64,000 nucleotides of DNA, from the NCBI RefSeq assembly GCF_914768025.1, contig NZ_CAJZCE010000004.1, positions 124,001 to 188,000 of the forward strand, in the 5' to 3' direction. Of the stretch, positions 1 to 9,769 are shown one piece after another. The notes under the pieces were generated by a model. The model searched no databases. It was not told the origin of the DNA and was given only the letters and a program-made list of their open reading frames with translations. Numbering within the stretch: the first letter of the stretch is position 1; each line of letters begins with the position of its first letter. Origin of the DNA: Snodgrassella gandavensis (GTDB taxonomy: Bacteria; Pseudomonadota; Gammaproteobacteria; Burkholderiales; Neisseriaceae). Both the position numbers and the translations under genes were made by a program.

Positions 1-753
1 CAGATAGGCCATAAGGAAAGTATTCGCGATACCGCAAGGGTTCTCGGACGCATGTATGACGCCATTGAGTATCGTGGTTTTGGTCAGGAGATTGTTGAGC
101 AACTGGCCGAATATGCGGGAGTTCCGGTAATTAATGGGTTAACCAATGAATACCATCCTACGCAAATGCTGGCTGATTTGCTTACTATGAAGGAAAACAG
201 CAGGAAACCTTTAAACCGGATTACCTATGCTTATGTAGGCGATGCCCGCTACAACATGGGTAATTCTTTGCTGGTGGCCGGTGCTCAAATGGGTATGGAT
301 GTACGTATTAGTGCCCCACGCGCTTTTTGGCCGGATGATAATCTGGTGGCACAGTGTCGCGAGATTGCGGCGCAGACAGGTGCGCGGATTACCTTAACAG
401 AAGATGCAGCCGCCGCAGTTAATGAAGCTGATTTTATCCATACCGATGTCTGGGTATCGATGGGAGAGGCGAAAGAAATCTGGAAAGAACGTATTGAGCA
501 GCTCACACCGTATCGGGTCGATGCCCGGCTGCTTGCAGCCAGCCACAATCCTGAGGTGAAATTCATGCACTGCCTGCCAGCGATTCATAATCGTGATACT
601 CAGCTAGGGCAATGGCTGTTCGATGAATTTGCTCTGGATGGTGCGGAAGTGAGTGATGATGTATTTGAAAGTACCGCTTCTATAGTATTTGAGCAGGCGG
701 AAAACCGGATGCATACGATTAAAGCCGTACTGGTGGCGTTACTAAACACCTGA
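1..753 (+). CDS. argF: Ornithine carbamoyltransferase, 5' end cut by window edge
   Basis: Catalyses carbamoyl phosphate plus ornithine to citrulline in cytoplasmic arginine synthesis. The reading frame is open from base 1, and the residues before the first Met ([17 protein letters not shown]) already match the family, so the gene begins outside the window. Visible motifs are HPTQ (bases 154-165), which helps bind carbamoyl phosphate, and HCLP (568-579), whose Cys helps bind ornithine. The N-terminal carbamoyl-phosphate motif SxRT is not in the window. The C-terminal end looks complete. argG, the next pathway enzyme, lies about 21 kb away on the other strand. The HCLPAIHN form and the [11 protein letters not shown] stretch favour the ornithine enzyme over aspartate carbamoyltransferase. 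Confidence 0.96.
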   Translation, partial: QIGHKESIRDTARVLGRMYDAIEYRGFGQEIVEQLAEYAGVPVINGLTNEYHPTQMLADLLTMKENSRKPLNRITYAYVGDARYNMGNSLLVAGAQMGMDVRISAPRAFWPDDNLVAQCREIAAQTGARITLTEDAAAAVNEADFIHTDVWVSMGEAKEIWKERIEQLTPYRVDARLLAASHNPEVKFMHCLPAIHNRDTQLGQWLFDEFALDGAEVSDDVFESTASIVFEQAENRMHTIKAVLVALLNT

Positions 754-788
754 ACGGATTTAGCCTGTTGTTAATGGAGAAAATGGTT

Positions 789-2012
789 ATGCAAGCTTCC
801 CCCAATCAGTTACTGATTAATCCGCACTATCTGGCATTGCTGCTGGCGGTGATGGTGGCCATTATGCCATTTTCCACGGATATCTATCTGTCTTCTGTGC
901 CAGAAATGGCTACTTCCTTACATGCACCGATTTATCAGGTTGAACGCAGTTTATCCAGTTTTATGTTTGGAGTAGCGCTTGGACAATTGCTTGGGGGAGC
1001 ACTATCGGATATAAAAGGGCGCAAAGTTATTGCCATGATTGGCCTGAGTATTTATCTGCTTTCAGCCATTGCCATTGTCTTCATTGATTCAGCCGGCGAA
1101 CTGCTGTTCTGGCGCTGGATTCAGGCTCTGGGTGGTGGCATGGCAACTGTCACTGTAGGCGCTACGGTACGTGATTTTTTTCAGGGCAATGAAGCGGCCA
1201 GAATGTTCGCTACCATAGGCATTATCACTCTGGCGGCACCGCTGGCTGCTCCGATGCTGGGTACAGCACTGGCCGCGCTGGGTGGCTGGCGTATTATCTT
1301 TATTTTTCTGCTCGTATATGCTCTGATCGTGCTGATGTGTGTGTGGCGGTTTATGCCACAGGTTAAAATGGACTTTCAGCCATTAGACAGTCAAATTTTT
1401 CATAAAATAAAACAGAATTTTTCTGTGGTTTTTCATGAGCGCGAAGCGCTTGGCTTCATGTTTTTACAGACTGCTGCTTTTGCGGCCATGTTTGTCTTTT
1501 TGACTGAATCTTCATTTATTTACATGAATATCTATGGCCTGAGTGCACATCAGTATTCTTGGGCTTTTGCCGCCAATATAATTACCATGATGCTGTTTAA
1601 CCGGGTCACTGCCTATCGTTTGCGTACCACGCCGGCGCGAAATATTTTACTTAGTGGTGTGCTCCTGCAACTGGGCTGTAATTTATTATTAACCATGGTG
1701 GTGTGGAGTATGGATCGGCCACCGTTTTTCCTGCTACTGGCGCTAATCATGTTTTCCATTGGTTCGCAGGGGCTGATTGGTTCCAATACGCAGGCGTGTT
1801 TCATGAGCTATTTTCGTAAAATAGGCGGCAGTGCCAACGCCGTGCTGGGTACCATGCAGTTTCTGATTGCCGCTATAGTGGGCTGGCTGACTACATTGCT
1901 GCATAATGGTTCGACACATGTGATGCCGACGATGATGCTGATTTCCACCAGTTGTGGTGCCATTTTGCTATGTGTTTTGTCACGTAGTGCATGGCAGAAA
2001 AAACATAAATAA
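789..2012 (+). CDS. Bcr/CflA-family MFS drug efflux transporter
   Basis: Inner-membrane major facilitator of the drug:proton antiporter type, with about twelve hydrophobic segments. The first helix contains the family-typical PFSTDIYLSS stretch, and the loop after helix 2 carries LGGALSDIKGRK, the MFS motif A region. A TTG at 768 and ATGs at 774, 783 and 789 are in frame. I chose 789 because GGAGA at 776-780 sits at good spacing from it, giving about 407 residues. It starts 36 bases after argF, and a rho-independent hairpin follows directly. Bcr/CflA members export drugs such as bicyclomycin, chloramphenicol or sulfonamides, but substrate cannot be read from sequence. Confidence 0.88.
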   Translation: MQASPNQLLINPHYLALLLAVMVAIMPFSTDIYLSSVPEMATSLHAPIYQVERSLSSFMFGVALGQLLGGALSDIKGRKVIAMIGLSIYLLSAIAIVFIDSAGELLFWRWIQALGGGMATVTVGATVRDFFQGNEAARMFATIGIITLAAPLAAPMLGTALAALGGWRIIFIFLLVYALIVLMCVWRFMPQVKMDFQPLDSQIFHKIKQNFSVVFHEREALGFMFLQTAAFAAMFVFLTESSFIYMNIYGLSAHQYSWAFAANIITMMLFNRVTAYRLRTTPARNILLSGVLLQLGCNLLLTMVVWSMDRPPFFLLLALIMFSIGSQGLIGSNTQACFMSYFRKIGGSANAVLGTMQFLIAAIVGWLTTLLHNGSTHVMPTMMLISTSCGAILLCVLSRSAWQKKHK

Positions 2013-2017
2013 TTCTG

Positions 2018-2042
2018 GGCAGCCGTAGCAGGCTGCCTTTTT
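2018..2042 (+). terminator. Rho-independent terminator after the efflux gene
   Basis: GGCAGCC (2018-2024) pairs with GGCTGCC (2031-2037) around a 6-base loop and is followed by five T. It ends just before an in-frame ATG at 2044, which argues against that codon as the pheA start. Confidence 0.8.
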
Positions 2043-2082
2043 CATGTCTTTCTTGAACAAACTATTAATAACACTACTAATT

Positions 2083-3159
2083 ATGTCTGATAATGATAAA
2101 CTCAAACCACATCGCGATGCCATAGACCAGATTGACAGCGAAATTTTGCGGTTATTAAACCAGCGTGCCGGCCATGCTCAGGCTATTGGTACGTTAAAAG
2201 GAGAAGGTATAGTATACCGCCCTGAGCGTGAAGCAGCGGTTTTACGCCGAGTACAGGAGCAGAATCCGGGACCATTATCCGGTCAGGCGGTTGCCCGTTT
2301 ACAGCGGGCAATTATGAGCGAATGTCTGGCATTGGAACGGCCGTTAACTGTGGCTTATCTTGGCCCGCAGGGCACGTTTACCGAACAGGCTGCCATCAAA
2401 CATTTTGGTCAGGCAGCACAGACACATCCGTGTGCTTCTATAGATGAAGGCTTTCGTCTGGTAGAAGCGCAGCAGGCTGATTACGTGGTAGCACCCATCG
2501 AAAACTCTACTGAAGGTTCAGTGGGGCGTACGCTTGATTTGCTGGTAACCACACCATTAAAAGCCTGTGGTGAAGTCAATTTGCGCATTCATCATCAATT
2601 GCTGCGTGCTGTTGCTTCTGAAAAGGGCATCAATAAAGTTTACGCGCATGCTCAGGCATTGGCACAGTGTCGTAACTGGCTGGATAAGAACTTGTCTGAG
2701 CAAGTGGTACGGATTGCCGTGGCCAGTAATGCTGAAGCAGCAAGGTTGGCGGCCGCTGACAGTGGTGCCGCAGCCATTGCCTCACTGATGGCTGCGAATC
2801 ATTACCAGCTCCAGACACTGGCACAGAATATCGAAGATGAACCCAACAATACCACCCGTTTTCTGGTGTTGGGGCGCAATATCACCACTAGCAGCGGGTG
2901 TGATAAAACTACGCTGATTGTGGCTGCACCCAATAAGGCTGGTGCTGTACATGATTTACTCCAGCCTTTTGCAGACCATCATGTTTCCATGACCAAGCTC
3001 GAAAGTCGCCCTAGTCGTGGTGGTTTATGGGAATATGTATTCTTTATCGATATTGAAGGCCATCAACAGGATACAGCTGTAGCAGCAGCGCTGACTGCCT
3101 TGCAGCAGCGTTCGGCATTCTTGAAATTGATTGGTTCTTATCCGCAAGCTGTGATTTAA
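2083..3159 (+). CDS. pheA: Bifunctional chorismate mutase / prephenate dehydratase (P-protein)
   Basis: Converts chorismate to prephenate and then to phenylpyruvate for phenylalanine synthesis. Three domains are visible from the chosen start: an AroQ chorismate mutase helix bundle (about residues 1-85, DAIDQIDSEILRLLNQRA), a prephenate dehydratase domain (about 90-270, starting AYLGPQGTFTEQAA and including PIENSTEGSVG), and a C-terminal ACT domain (about 280-355) with the regulatory ESRPSR motif that binds phenylalanine. An upstream in-frame ATG at 2044 would add 13 hydrophobic residues and lies against the preceding terminator, so 2083 (MSDNDKLK) is preferred, although no strong ribosome site precedes it. 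Feedback inhibition by phenylalanine is expected from the ACT motif. Confidence 0.95.
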   Translation: MSDNDKLKPHRDAIDQIDSEILRLLNQRAGHAQAIGTLKGEGIVYRPEREAAVLRRVQEQNPGPLSGQAVARLQRAIMSECLALERPLTVAYLGPQGTFTEQAAIKHFGQAAQTHPCASIDEGFRLVEAQQADYVVAPIENSTEGSVGRTLDLLVTTPLKACGEVNLRIHHQLLRAVASEKGINKVYAHAQALAQCRNWLDKNLSEQVVRIAVASNAEAARLAAADSGAAAIASLMAANHYQLQTLAQNIEDEPNNTTRFLVLGRNITTSSGCDKTTLIVAAPNKAGAVHDLLQPFADHHVSMTKLESRPSRGGLWEYVFFIDIEGHQQDTAVAAALTALQQRSAFLKLIGSYPQAVI

Positions 3160-3220
3160 ACGTAAAACAAATATTGGCCTGAAACAGGCGCAAATCACCT
3201 CTGGCATGGAGATAACAAGT

Positions 3221-3826
3221 ATGAAAAATATCGTTGTATATTGTGGTTCCAATTTGGGACAGAACAAAGCCTATTTCGATGCTGCACAGCAGCTCGGACA
3301 GGAAATGGCACAACAGGGATACCGTCTGGTTTATGGTGGTGGCAATATCGGTCTGATGGGCACAATCGCTTCGGCCGTGCTGCAACATGGTGGTGAAGCC
3401 ATTGGTGTGATTCCGAGTTTCCTGAAAAATATGGAAGGCGCACATCCGGGGCTGACTGAATTGTATGAAACAGCTAATATGACCGAGCGCAAAAACAAAA
3501 TGATTGAACTGGCTGATGGTTTTATTGCCATGCCCGGTGGTCTGGGCACTTATGAAGAGTTGTTTGAAGTGTTATCACAGGCACAATTAAAGCTGCATCC
3601 TCATCCGGTTGGGATTCTGAATGTAGCCGGCTTTTTTGATCCGTTAATTCAGATGTTGCAAAATACCGTGACAGCCGGCTTCATGCCACCAGAAAACATG
3701 GATTTACTCTGCTGTGCCACCATACCGGCAGAACTGCTGGAACAGATGCGCCACTGGCAGCCACGGGATGCGGTGAAATGGGTTACCCCGCAATGGGCGC
3801 AGCAAACCAGAGAAACGCTATGTTAA
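3221..3826 (+). CDS. LOG-family (TIGR00730) nucleotide phosphoribohydrolase
   Basis: Rossmann-fold protein of the lysine decarboxylase-like/LOG family, about 201 residues. The family signature PGGLGTYEE is present near residue 105, as are YGGGNIGLMG and MTERKNKM. Plant and bacterial LOG enzymes hydrolyse cytokinin riboside monophosphates or related nucleotides, releasing ribose 5-phosphate; the physiological substrate here is unknown. The start at 3221 is chosen over the upstream ATG at 3206 because GGAGAT (3208-3213) is a good ribosome site for it. Its stop overlaps the start of ubiJ (ATGTTAA), which implies translational coupling. Confidence 0.88.
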   Translation: MKNIVVYCGSNLGQNKAYFDAAQQLGQEMAQQGYRLVYGGGNIGLMGTIASAVLQHGGEAIGVIPSFLKNMEGAHPGLTELYETANMTERKNKMIELADGFIAMPGGLGTYEELFEVLSQAQLKLHPHPVGILNVAGFFDPLIQMLQNTVTAGFMPPENMDLLCCATIPAELLEQMRHWQPRDAVKWVTPQWAQQTRETLC

Positions 3827-4383
3827 CTCTGGCGCTGCTTAATCACCTTATTCAGCAGAATGTAGAGCTCAAAACGCGCTGGCAGCAGCACCAGCAGCGG
3901 GTTATTGCATTGGTGTTACCCATGCTCACACTTAAGGGACGGATTGATGCACAGGGTTTCTGGCAGGAGGATTGTGCCGAAGCTGACACCACAATTACGA
4001 TTGCCTCAAGCGCACTGAGTAAAATGCTCAGTGGCACACAGCCGGGTGTGGGCGATGTGCAGATTAGCGGTGACCGTGCACTGGGTATGGCCATTCTGCC
4101 GCTTATACAGGCATTACAGTATGACTGGCGTGATGACCTTGCTCGGCTGCTTGGTGATGCTGTAGGCGGAAAAGTGGCACTGGAACTGGAAAATCTCTAT
4201 CAGCATGGCCGTGCAATCAGCCACAGTATTGCAGCGCAGGTAGCTGATTATGCGCGGGAAAGCGATGCTGCTGTGGTGGGGCAGATGCAATTGCAGCAGT
4301 TTGCTGCTCAGGTGGAGGCATTACGCGATGACAGCGCACGTCTGGCCGCCCGCATTGCTCGCTTGCAGCAGAAGCTTAACTAA
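3820..4383 (+). CDS. ubiJ: Ubiquinone biosynthesis accessory factor UbiJ (SCP2 domain)
   Basis: About 187 residues. An N-terminal SCP2-like lipid-binding domain includes the segment GVGDVQISGDRALGMAILPLIQAL, followed by the tail helix region DWRDDLARLLGDAVGGKVA and a C-terminal coiled coil rich in Ala, Gln and Arg. UbiJ is a non-enzymatic member of the Ubi complex that binds polyprenyl-ubiquinone intermediates for aerobic quinone synthesis. The start ATG at 3820 overlaps the stop of the LOG gene by seven bases. A longer frame from 3778 exists but lies inside the upstream gene. UbiJ genes are more often beside ubiE and ubiB, so the LOG neighbour is unusual compared with E. coli. Confidence 0.82.
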   Translation: MLTLALLNHLIQQNVELKTRWQQHQQRVIALVLPMLTLKGRIDAQGFWQEDCAEADTTITIASSALSKMLSGTQPGVGDVQISGDRALGMAILPLIQALQYDWRDDLARLLGDAVGGKVALELENLYQHGRAISHSIAAQVADYARESDAAVVGQMQLQQFAAQVEALRDDSARLAARIARLQQKLN

Positions 4384-4440
4384 ACTCCACTATGCCCGAA
4401 CAGGATATAAGCCGTTACTGTAGCAAAGAAACGGCTCTGG

Positions 4441-4446
4441 TATAAT
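4441..4446 (+). promoter_or_regulatory. Candidate -10 box of the metG promoter
   Basis: A perfect TATAAT lies 39 bases upstream of metG in the only gap before it. The matching -35 is weak: TTACTG at 4415-4420 would need a 20-base spacer. Confidence 0.5.
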
Positions 4447-4484
4447 TTCGAGAATTTTTACTGGATTTCAACGATACATCAATC

Positions 4485-6542
4485 ATGACACAACAACGCA
4501 AAATACTGGTTACCTCTGCCTTGCCCTATGCAAACGGGAACATTCATCTGGGGCATATGGTTGAACATATTCAGACAGATATCTGGGTGCGTTTTCAGAA
4601 AGCCCGCGGACATGAGTGCTACTACGTCTGCGCTGATGACACGCATGGTACGCCGGTGATGCTGGCTGCACAAAAACAGGGTGTAACACCAGAAGAAATG
4701 ATTACCAGAGTACGTCAGGATCATCTGGCAGATTTTACTGGTTTTGGTATCGGCTATGATAACTATTACAGTACCCATTCTCCTGAGAATGAAGCCTTAT
4801 CCCGCAGCATCTATCTGGCTTTGAAAGCCAATGGCAAAATTGAAAGCCGTACCATTGAGCAGTTGTTTGACCCGGAAAAAAACCTATTTCTGCCCGACCG
4901 CTTTGTTAAAGGTGAATGCCCGAAATGTCATGCGCAGGATCAGTATGGCGACAATTGTGAAGCATGTGGTACTACCTATAGCCCAACCGAGCTGATTAAT
5001 CCGTATTCTGCCATTTCTGGTGCTACTCCGGTGCTGAAAGAATCAGAACATTTCTTCTTTAAGCTAGGGGAGTGCGCTGATTATCTGAAGCAATGGACTG
5101 CCGGCAACACCCAACTGGCAGATGGCCGCCAGCAGCCACATTTGCAGGCAGAAGCCCTGAATAAAATGAATGAGTGGCTTCAGGATGATAATCTGAGTGA
5201 CTGGGACATCAGTCGTGATGCGCCTTATTTTGGTTTTGAAATTCCGGATGCGCCCGGTAAATATTTTTATGTCTGGCTGGATGCGCCTATTGGTTACATG
5301 GCTTCGTTTAAAAATCTGTGTGAGCGCAGCGGAGTGGATTTTGACCAGTGGTTCCGTGCTGACACCGATACCGAAATGTATCATTTTATTGGTAAGGATA
5401 TTCTGTATTTTCATGCACTATTCTGGCCGGCAACGCTGCAATATGCAAACCTGCGTGCACCGACAGGCGTATTTGCTCATGGTTTTCTCACCGTAGATGG
5501 GCAGAAAATGTCCAAATCGCGCGGGACTTTCATTACAGCACGCTCCTATCTGGAACAGCGTCTGAATCCGGAATGGCTGCGGTATTATTTTGCGGCCAAG
5601 CTCAATAGCAAAATTGAAGACCTGGATTTAAATCTGAACGATTTTATTGCCCGTGTTAACAGCGATTTGGTTGGTAAATACGTAAATATTGCTGCCCGTG
5701 CTGCTGGGTTTATCAGCAAGCGTTTTCAGGGTAAATTAACCGATGTCAGCACCAGTAAGCTGTTGCCACAGTTACAGGCACAAAGTGAAACCATTGCAGC
5801 CTGCTTTGAAGCACGGGAATATGCGCGTGCCTTGCGTGAAATCATGGCACTGGCCGATGTGGTGAATGAATATGTAGATGCCAACAAGCCATGGGAGCTG
5901 GCACGGCAGGAAGGTCAGGAAGTGCGTTTGCAGCAGGTATGCAGCGAGCTGATTAATGCTTTTCGTATCCTTACTGTTTATCTGTCGCCAGTATTACCGC
6001 AGCTGGCTACTGAAGCGGCAGCTTTTCTGAATGTGGCGCCTCTAAGCTGGATAGACAGCACATCTTTATTGCCAGCAGGTCACAGTATTAATGTCTATCA
6101 ACACTTGATGCAGCGGGTGGAACAAAAGCAGATTGATGATTTGGTGGCGGCTAATCGCCAGAATATCCAGCCAGCACCAACAGTTGCTACTGCCGCATAT
6201 GAAGCTGTGGCTGCTACAGCTTCCTTTGATGATTTCATGAAAATCGATATGCGTGTGGCCAAAGTGCTGGCATGTGAAAAAGTTGAAGGTAGCAGCAAAC
6301 TGCTCAAATTTCAGGTTGATCTTGGCTTTGAACAGCGTACGATATTCTCTGGTATTGCAGCCAGCTATCCTGAGCCCGAAAAACTGGTTGGACGCATGGT
6401 AATCGTGGTGGCCAATTTTGCACCGCGTAAAATGGCCAAATTCGGTATGTCTGAGGGCATGATTACTTCGGCTGCCGGTAATGGCAAACTGTTTTTACTG
6501 GATGTGGACAGTGGAGCTGAACCGGGTATGAAAGTCGGCTGA
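4485..6542 (+). CDS. metG: Methionyl-tRNA synthetase
   Basis: Class I aminoacyl-tRNA synthetase, 685 residues, the long form with a C-terminal tRNA-binding domain. The HIGH-type motif is HLGH near residue 22 ([13 protein letters not shown]), and the KMSKS loop is KMSKSRGTF near residue 340. A zinc knuckle of two CxxC pairs ([18 protein letters not shown]) lies near residues 145-162. After the anticodon-binding helical domain, the last 110 residues form the EMAP II/Trbp111-like OB fold ([21 protein letters not shown]), which dimerises the enzyme. It has its own -10 box and a strong downstream terminator, so it is probably monocistronic. Confidence 0.98.
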   Translation: MTQQRKILVTSALPYANGNIHLGHMVEHIQTDIWVRFQKARGHECYYVCADDTHGTPVMLAAQKQGVTPEEMITRVRQDHLADFTGFGIGYDNYYSTHSPENEALSRSIYLALKANGKIESRTIEQLFDPEKNLFLPDRFVKGECPKCHAQDQYGDNCEACGTTYSPTELINPYSAISGATPVLKESEHFFFKLGECADYLKQWTAGNTQLADGRQQPHLQAEALNKMNEWLQDDNLSDWDISRDAPYFGFEIPDAPGKYFYVWLDAPIGYMASFKNLCERSGVDFDQWFRADTDTEMYHFIGKDILYFHALFWPATLQYANLRAPTGVFAHGFLTVDGQKMSKSRGTFITARSYLEQRLNPEWLRYYFAAKLNSKIEDLDLNLNDFIARVNSDLVGKYVNIAARAAGFISKRFQGKLTDVSTSKLLPQLQAQSETIAACFEAREYARALREIMALADVVNEYVDANKPWELARQEGQEVRLQQVCSELINAFRILTVYLSPVLPQLATEAAAFLNVAPLSWIDSTSLLPAGHSINVYQHLMQRVEQKQIDDLVAANRQNIQPAPTVATAAYEAVAATASFDDFMKIDMRVAKVLACEKVEGSSKLLKFQVDLGFEQRTIFSGIAASYPEPEKLVGRMVIVVANFAPRKMAKFGMSEGMITSAAGNGKLFLLDVDSGAEPGMKVG

Positions 6543-6554
6543 TTATTCATTCTC

Positions 6555-6596
6555 AAAAAAACAGACCAGTTGATATTAACTGGTCTGTTTTTTTGT
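6555..6596. terminator. Bidirectional terminator between metG and dctA
   Basis: AACAGACCAGTT (6560-6571) and AACTGGTCTGTT (6578-6589) form a perfect 12-base stem with a 6-base loop, flanked by an A run on the left and seven T on the right. It can terminate both converging genes. Confidence 0.92.
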
Positions 6597-6631
6597 GTCT
6601 AAACAGAAGAGCTTATACTTGAATGAAATGA

Positions 6632-7918
6632 TTATTTCAACACTTCATGCAAGCGCTCTGAATCCAGACCTTTTTCCCAGCGTGCAACAACAATAGTGGC
6701 ACAGGCATTGCCAACCAGATTGGTCAGGGCGCGGCATTCAGACATAAAGCGATCAATACCCAGAATCAGCGCCATTCCTTCTACCGGCACAGACGGTACA
6801 ACGGATAATGTGGCCGCCAGTGTGATAAAGCCGGCACCGGTTACCCCTGCTGCACCTTTGGAACTAAGCATCGCAACCAGCAGCAACAATATCTGTTGTT
6901 CCAGTGTCAGATCAATATTACAAGCCTGCGCGATAAACAACGCGGCCAGAGTCATGTAAATATTCGTACCATCCAGATTGAAAGAATAACCGGTAGGTAC
7001 CACCAGCCCAACAATCGATTTCTTGCAACCAGCTTTTTCCATTTTTTGCATCAGCGTAGGCAGGGCGGCTTCAGATGAGCTTGTGCCTAGTACTAATAGC
7101 AGTTCTTCCTTAATGTATTTCACCAGCTTGATAATAGAAAAGCCGTTATAGCGTGCTACAGTACCTAAAACAATTAGAATAAACAATACTGAAGAAATAT
7201 AGAAAGTCAGAATCAGATAGAGCAGATTGCCAATGGAATCAATACCGTATTTACCAATGGTAAAGGCCATCGCCCCGAATGCGCCCATAGGTGCCGCACG
7301 CATCAGAATGGATACCATTTTGAAAACCGGTGCTGACAAATCGTGGAAAATATTGATCAGCGGGCGGGCTTTTTCACCAATCAATGCCAGAGAAACACCA
7401 AACAGAATAGCAATAAACAGGGTTTGCAGGATATTGCCATTGGTAAGCGGACTCATTGCTGTAGTTGGAATGATGTCCATCAGAAAACCAGTCAGACTGG
7501 ATTCATGCGATTTCTGCACATATTCATGAACCTTGGCACTTTGGAGGGTGCTCGGGTCAATATTCAGACCGTGTCCCGGCTGGGCAATATTGGCCACAAG
7601 CAAACCAATAACCAGTGCCAGAGTAGAGAAAGTGAGAAAATAAACCATAGCCTTGCCGGCTACACGTCCCATGGTTTTCATATTGGTCATCTCGGCAATA
7701 CCGGTTACCACGGTGAGGAAAATAACCGGGGAGATGATCATTTTGACTAATTTGATGAAAGCGTCGCCCAAAGGCTTCATGCTTTCGCCAACACTGGGGA
7801 AAAAGTTACCAAGTAAAATACCAATAATAATGGCGATAATTACCTGTACATATAGAATCTGATACCACCGCTGTTTTTTTGGTGGTGGATTCATTTCCTC
7901 AATTTCGAGTGGTAACAT
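6632..7918 (-). CDS. dctA: C4-dicarboxylate:cation symporter DctA
   Basis: Inner-membrane DAACS-family transporter, 428 residues, closely resembling E. coli DctA. The serine-rich reentrant loop is [11 protein letters not shown], and the substrate/cation site motif is [14 protein letters not shown]. The second reentrant loop ([13 protein letters not shown]) and the helix with [16 protein letters not shown] are all intact. It imports succinate, fumarate and malate with cations. The chosen start has GAGAG at suitable spacing; an alternative Met eight residues in (MNPPPK) is possible. About 340 bases of AT-rich upstream DNA separate it from the tRNA-Pro. DctA versus the related glutamate carrier GltP was decided on overall similarity as remembered, not by alignment. 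Confidence 0.88.
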   Translation of the reverse strand: MLPLEIEEMNPPPKKQRWYQILYVQVIIAIIIGILLGNFFPSVGESMKPLGDAFIKLVKMIISPVIFLTVVTGIAEMTNMKTMGRVAGKAMVYFLTFSTLALVIGLLVANIAQPGHGLNIDPSTLQSAKVHEYVQKSHESSLTGFLMDIIPTTAMSPLTNGNILQTLFIAILFGVSLALIGEKARPLINIFHDLSAPVFKMVSILMRAAPMGAFGAMAFTIGKYGIDSIGNLLYLILTFYISSVLFILIVLGTVARYNGFSIIKLVKYIKEELLLVLGTSSSEAALPTLMQKMEKAGCKKSIVGLVVPTGYSFNLDGTNIYMTLAALFIAQACNIDLTLEQQILLLLVAMLSSKGAAGVTGAGFITLAATLSVVPSVPVEGMALILGIDRFMSECRALTNLVGNACATIVVARWEKGLDSERLHEVLK

Positions 7919-8257
7919 GTTAATCTCTCAAGGATTAGTGTTTAAAAACTACAGGGTTTTAAAGTTATTGTGAGCAATATTGAGACATAGTTCACTGATT
8001 ATAAAGCCTACGTAACTTAACGGAAAAGCATTATTAATTACTAAATGATAAACATACAGTCAAGAGAAGCATACTATAAAGGATTTTTTTATAAAAACAT
8101 TAGTTTGGCAAAGATTTAATTCCGTTTACGATGATTTGTTTTGTTTCTACAAAGTATAAATATTATTCTTTATATTGTAATAATAAAGTCATTTGACATA
8201 AATTACCCGGTTGTAAAAAAACCGTCTGCTCATGTTGAACAGACGGCTTTAAATATA
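7919..8257. other. Intergenic region upstream of dctA
   Basis: AT-rich region that should hold the minus-strand dctA promoter. Possible -10 boxes (TATAAT and TATAGT on the minus strand) exist but lack convincing -35 partners. The right end contains the tRNA-Pro terminator. No open frame of interest. Confidence 0.5.
8213..8247 (-). terminator. Terminator of tRNA-Pro
   Basis: On the minus strand, CCGTCTG (complement of 8240-8246) pairs with CAGACGG (complement of 8222-8228), followed by a T run. The arm reads GCCGTCTG, the core of the Neisseria DNA uptake sequence, but the following TT differs from the canonical AA. Confidence 0.8.
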
Positions 8258-8334
8258 TGGTCGGAGTGAAAGGATTCGAACCTTCGACCCCCTCGTCCCG
8301 AACGAGGTGCGCTACCGGGCTGCGCTACACTCCG
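8258..8334 (-). tRNA. tRNA-Pro (anticodon CGG)
   Basis: 77 bases including an encoded CCA. The acceptor arm CGGAGTG pairs with CACTCCG. The anticodon stem-loop CCTCGTTCGGGACGAGG carries CGG, and the T arm contains GGTTCGAATCC. The shape and sequence resemble E. coli proK. A terminator follows at once. Confidence 0.97.
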
Positions 8335-8417
8335 AAAGAAGTTGTGCATTATAGGCAGCGCGGTGCACCTTGACAAGAGCAGGGCGCAAATTATTCTCAA
8401 AAAATGTCAAGGGGGTA

Positions 8418-9131
8418 TCAGCCAGCATACAGCACAAACAGGCATGGCCTTTTTTTCAGTTGCGGCAATACTTTCATGCTTCTCCATGCTGCAATGCTCT
8501 GACTAATAATGGTTTGAGTGGGCATGGTTAAATCAGCCGCAATACACAGGCGGGTTTGCGGATGCAGACTGGCAATCGCATCAGCCAGTAAAGCATCATT
8601 CCGATAAGGTGTTTCAATGAAAAGCTGGGTTTCATTTTCCTGTCGCGAACGATTTTCCAGCACACGCAGGCGTTCAATACGTGTGGTTTTCTCCGCAGGC
8701 AGGTAGCCTTTAAAGGCAAAACACTGCCCATTGGCACCAGAGGCCATCAGTGCCAGCATGATACTGGAAGGGCCAACCAGCGGCATAACGGTAAAACCCG
8801 CCTGATGTGCCAGTGCTACCAGTTGTGCTCCCGGATCAGCTACTGCCGGACAGCCGGCTTCACTAAGTAGACCCATACTGCGGCCAGCCTGTAAAGGTTG
8901 CAATAATGCAGCAATATCGCGCTCTGCTGTGTGTTCGTTCAGCGTATGCAGATTCAGTTCACGAATCGGCGTGCGTACGCCAAATGCCTTTAAATGAGCA
9001 CGTGCCGTTTTTTCGGCTTCAACAACAAAATCGGTCAGATTAACAATGTATTCCCGTTCATATGCAAGCAGACAGGGCGTGTCTGCCGTTCCTAGTGGTG
9101 TAGGAATCAGATAGAGTACAGGGCTGCTCAT
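8418..9131 (-). CDS. RsmI-like SAM-dependent methyltransferase (tetrapyrrole methylase fold)
   Basis: 237 residues. The N-terminal YLIPTPLG and central LLSEAGCPAVADPGAQLV with PLVGPSSIMLALMASG are the SAM-binding signatures of the fold shared by RsmI and precorrin methylases. RsmI itself 2'-O-methylates C1402 of 16S rRNA, but this shorter protein belongs to the paralogous group often annotated only as SAM-dependent methyltransferase, so its substrate is not assigned. It overlaps the upstream maf gene by four bases (ATGA), so the two are probably cotranscribed and translationally coupled. Confidence 0.82.
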   Translation of the reverse strand: MSSPVLYLIPTPLGTADTPCLLAYEREYIVNLTDFVVEAEKTARAHLKAFGVRTPIRELNLHTLNEHTAERDIAALLQPLQAGRSMGLLSEAGCPAVADPGAQLVALAHQAGFTVMPLVGPSSIMLALMASGANGQCFAFKGYLPAEKTTRIERLRVLENRSRQENETQLFIETPYRNDALLADAIASLHPQTRLCIAADLTMPTQTIISQSIAAWRSMKVLPQLKKRPCLFVLYAG

Positions 9132-9718
9132 AAAATATTTATTCCTTCAGCCAGTAGAAAGTCCACCAGACGAAAAACCGGCAAACCAATTAGCGCATTT
9201 GGGTCTGTGCTTTCAATACGTTTAATCAACAGTGCGCCCAGTCCTTCACTTTTGGCCGCACCGGCACAATGTATTGCATCAGGTTCCAGCGTCAGATAAT
9301 AATTAATCTGCGCATCTGTTAAAGTACGCATCATAACGCGCGTTTCATCAATATGTTGATGCAGGCGGTTTTCCGCAACATTCAGTACTGTCAGGGCACT
9401 GTAAAACACCACCTCCTGACCACTTAAAGAGTGTAACATCTGTTGTGCTTTTGCTACGGTTAGTGGTTTACCCAGTTGCTGTTCGTGACACCATGCTACC
9501 TGATCGCAGCCGATAATCAATGCATCCGGATAAAGACTGGCTAGCGAATATGCTTTACCACTGGCCAGACGCAAGGCAGTTTGTGGTGCGGTTTCGTCAG
9601 GTAGTGGTGTTTCCACAAAATCAGGGTTGACTGCCTCAAAAGGGATGTGCAATTGCTGAAGTTGCTGCTGGCGAAAACATGAACTGGAAGCCAGAATCAG
9701 CTTTTTCTCAATTGGCAT
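9128..9718 (-). CDS. Maf-family nucleotide pyrophosphatase (YceF type)
   Basis: 196 residues. The N-terminal LASSSCFRQQQL is the Maf signature (S-S-x-x-R), followed by GCDQVAW, the acidic metal-binding segment, and KPLTVAKAQQML. YceF-type Maf proteins hydrolyse modified nucleotides such as m7GTP to monophosphates, whereas YhdE-type members act on dTTP and UTP. The position beside yceD-rpmF-plsX matches the E. coli yceF neighbourhood and favours the YceF subgroup. It is divergent from yceD across a gap of about 50 bases. Confidence 0.88.
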   Translation of the reverse strand: MPIEKKLILASSSCFRQQQLQQLHIPFEAVNPDFVETPLPDETAPQTALRLASGKAYSLASLYPDALIIGCDQVAWCHEQQLGKPLTVAKAQQMLHSLSGQEVVFYSALTVLNVAENRLHQHIDETRVMMRTLTDAQINYYLTLEPDAIHCAGAAKSEGLGALLIKRIESTDPNALIGLPVFRLVDFLLAEGINIL

Positions 9719-9731
9719 AATTGCGAACTCA

Positions 9732-9760
9732 TTGACATTAGAAGACTTAAATTATATCAT
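9732..9760 (+). promoter_or_regulatory. Candidate promoter of the yceD-fab cluster
   Basis: TTGACA (9732-9737), a 17-base spacer, then TATCAT (9755-9760). A start site 6-8 bases downstream would fall at about 9767, only a few bases before the yceD ATG at 9770. Confidence 0.5.
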
Positions 9761-9769
9761 CCGCCGTTT

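Noticed and set aside
3025..3445. Several minus-strand ORFs over the pheA end and LOG gene
   Set aside because: They are antisense shadows of two well-supported genes.
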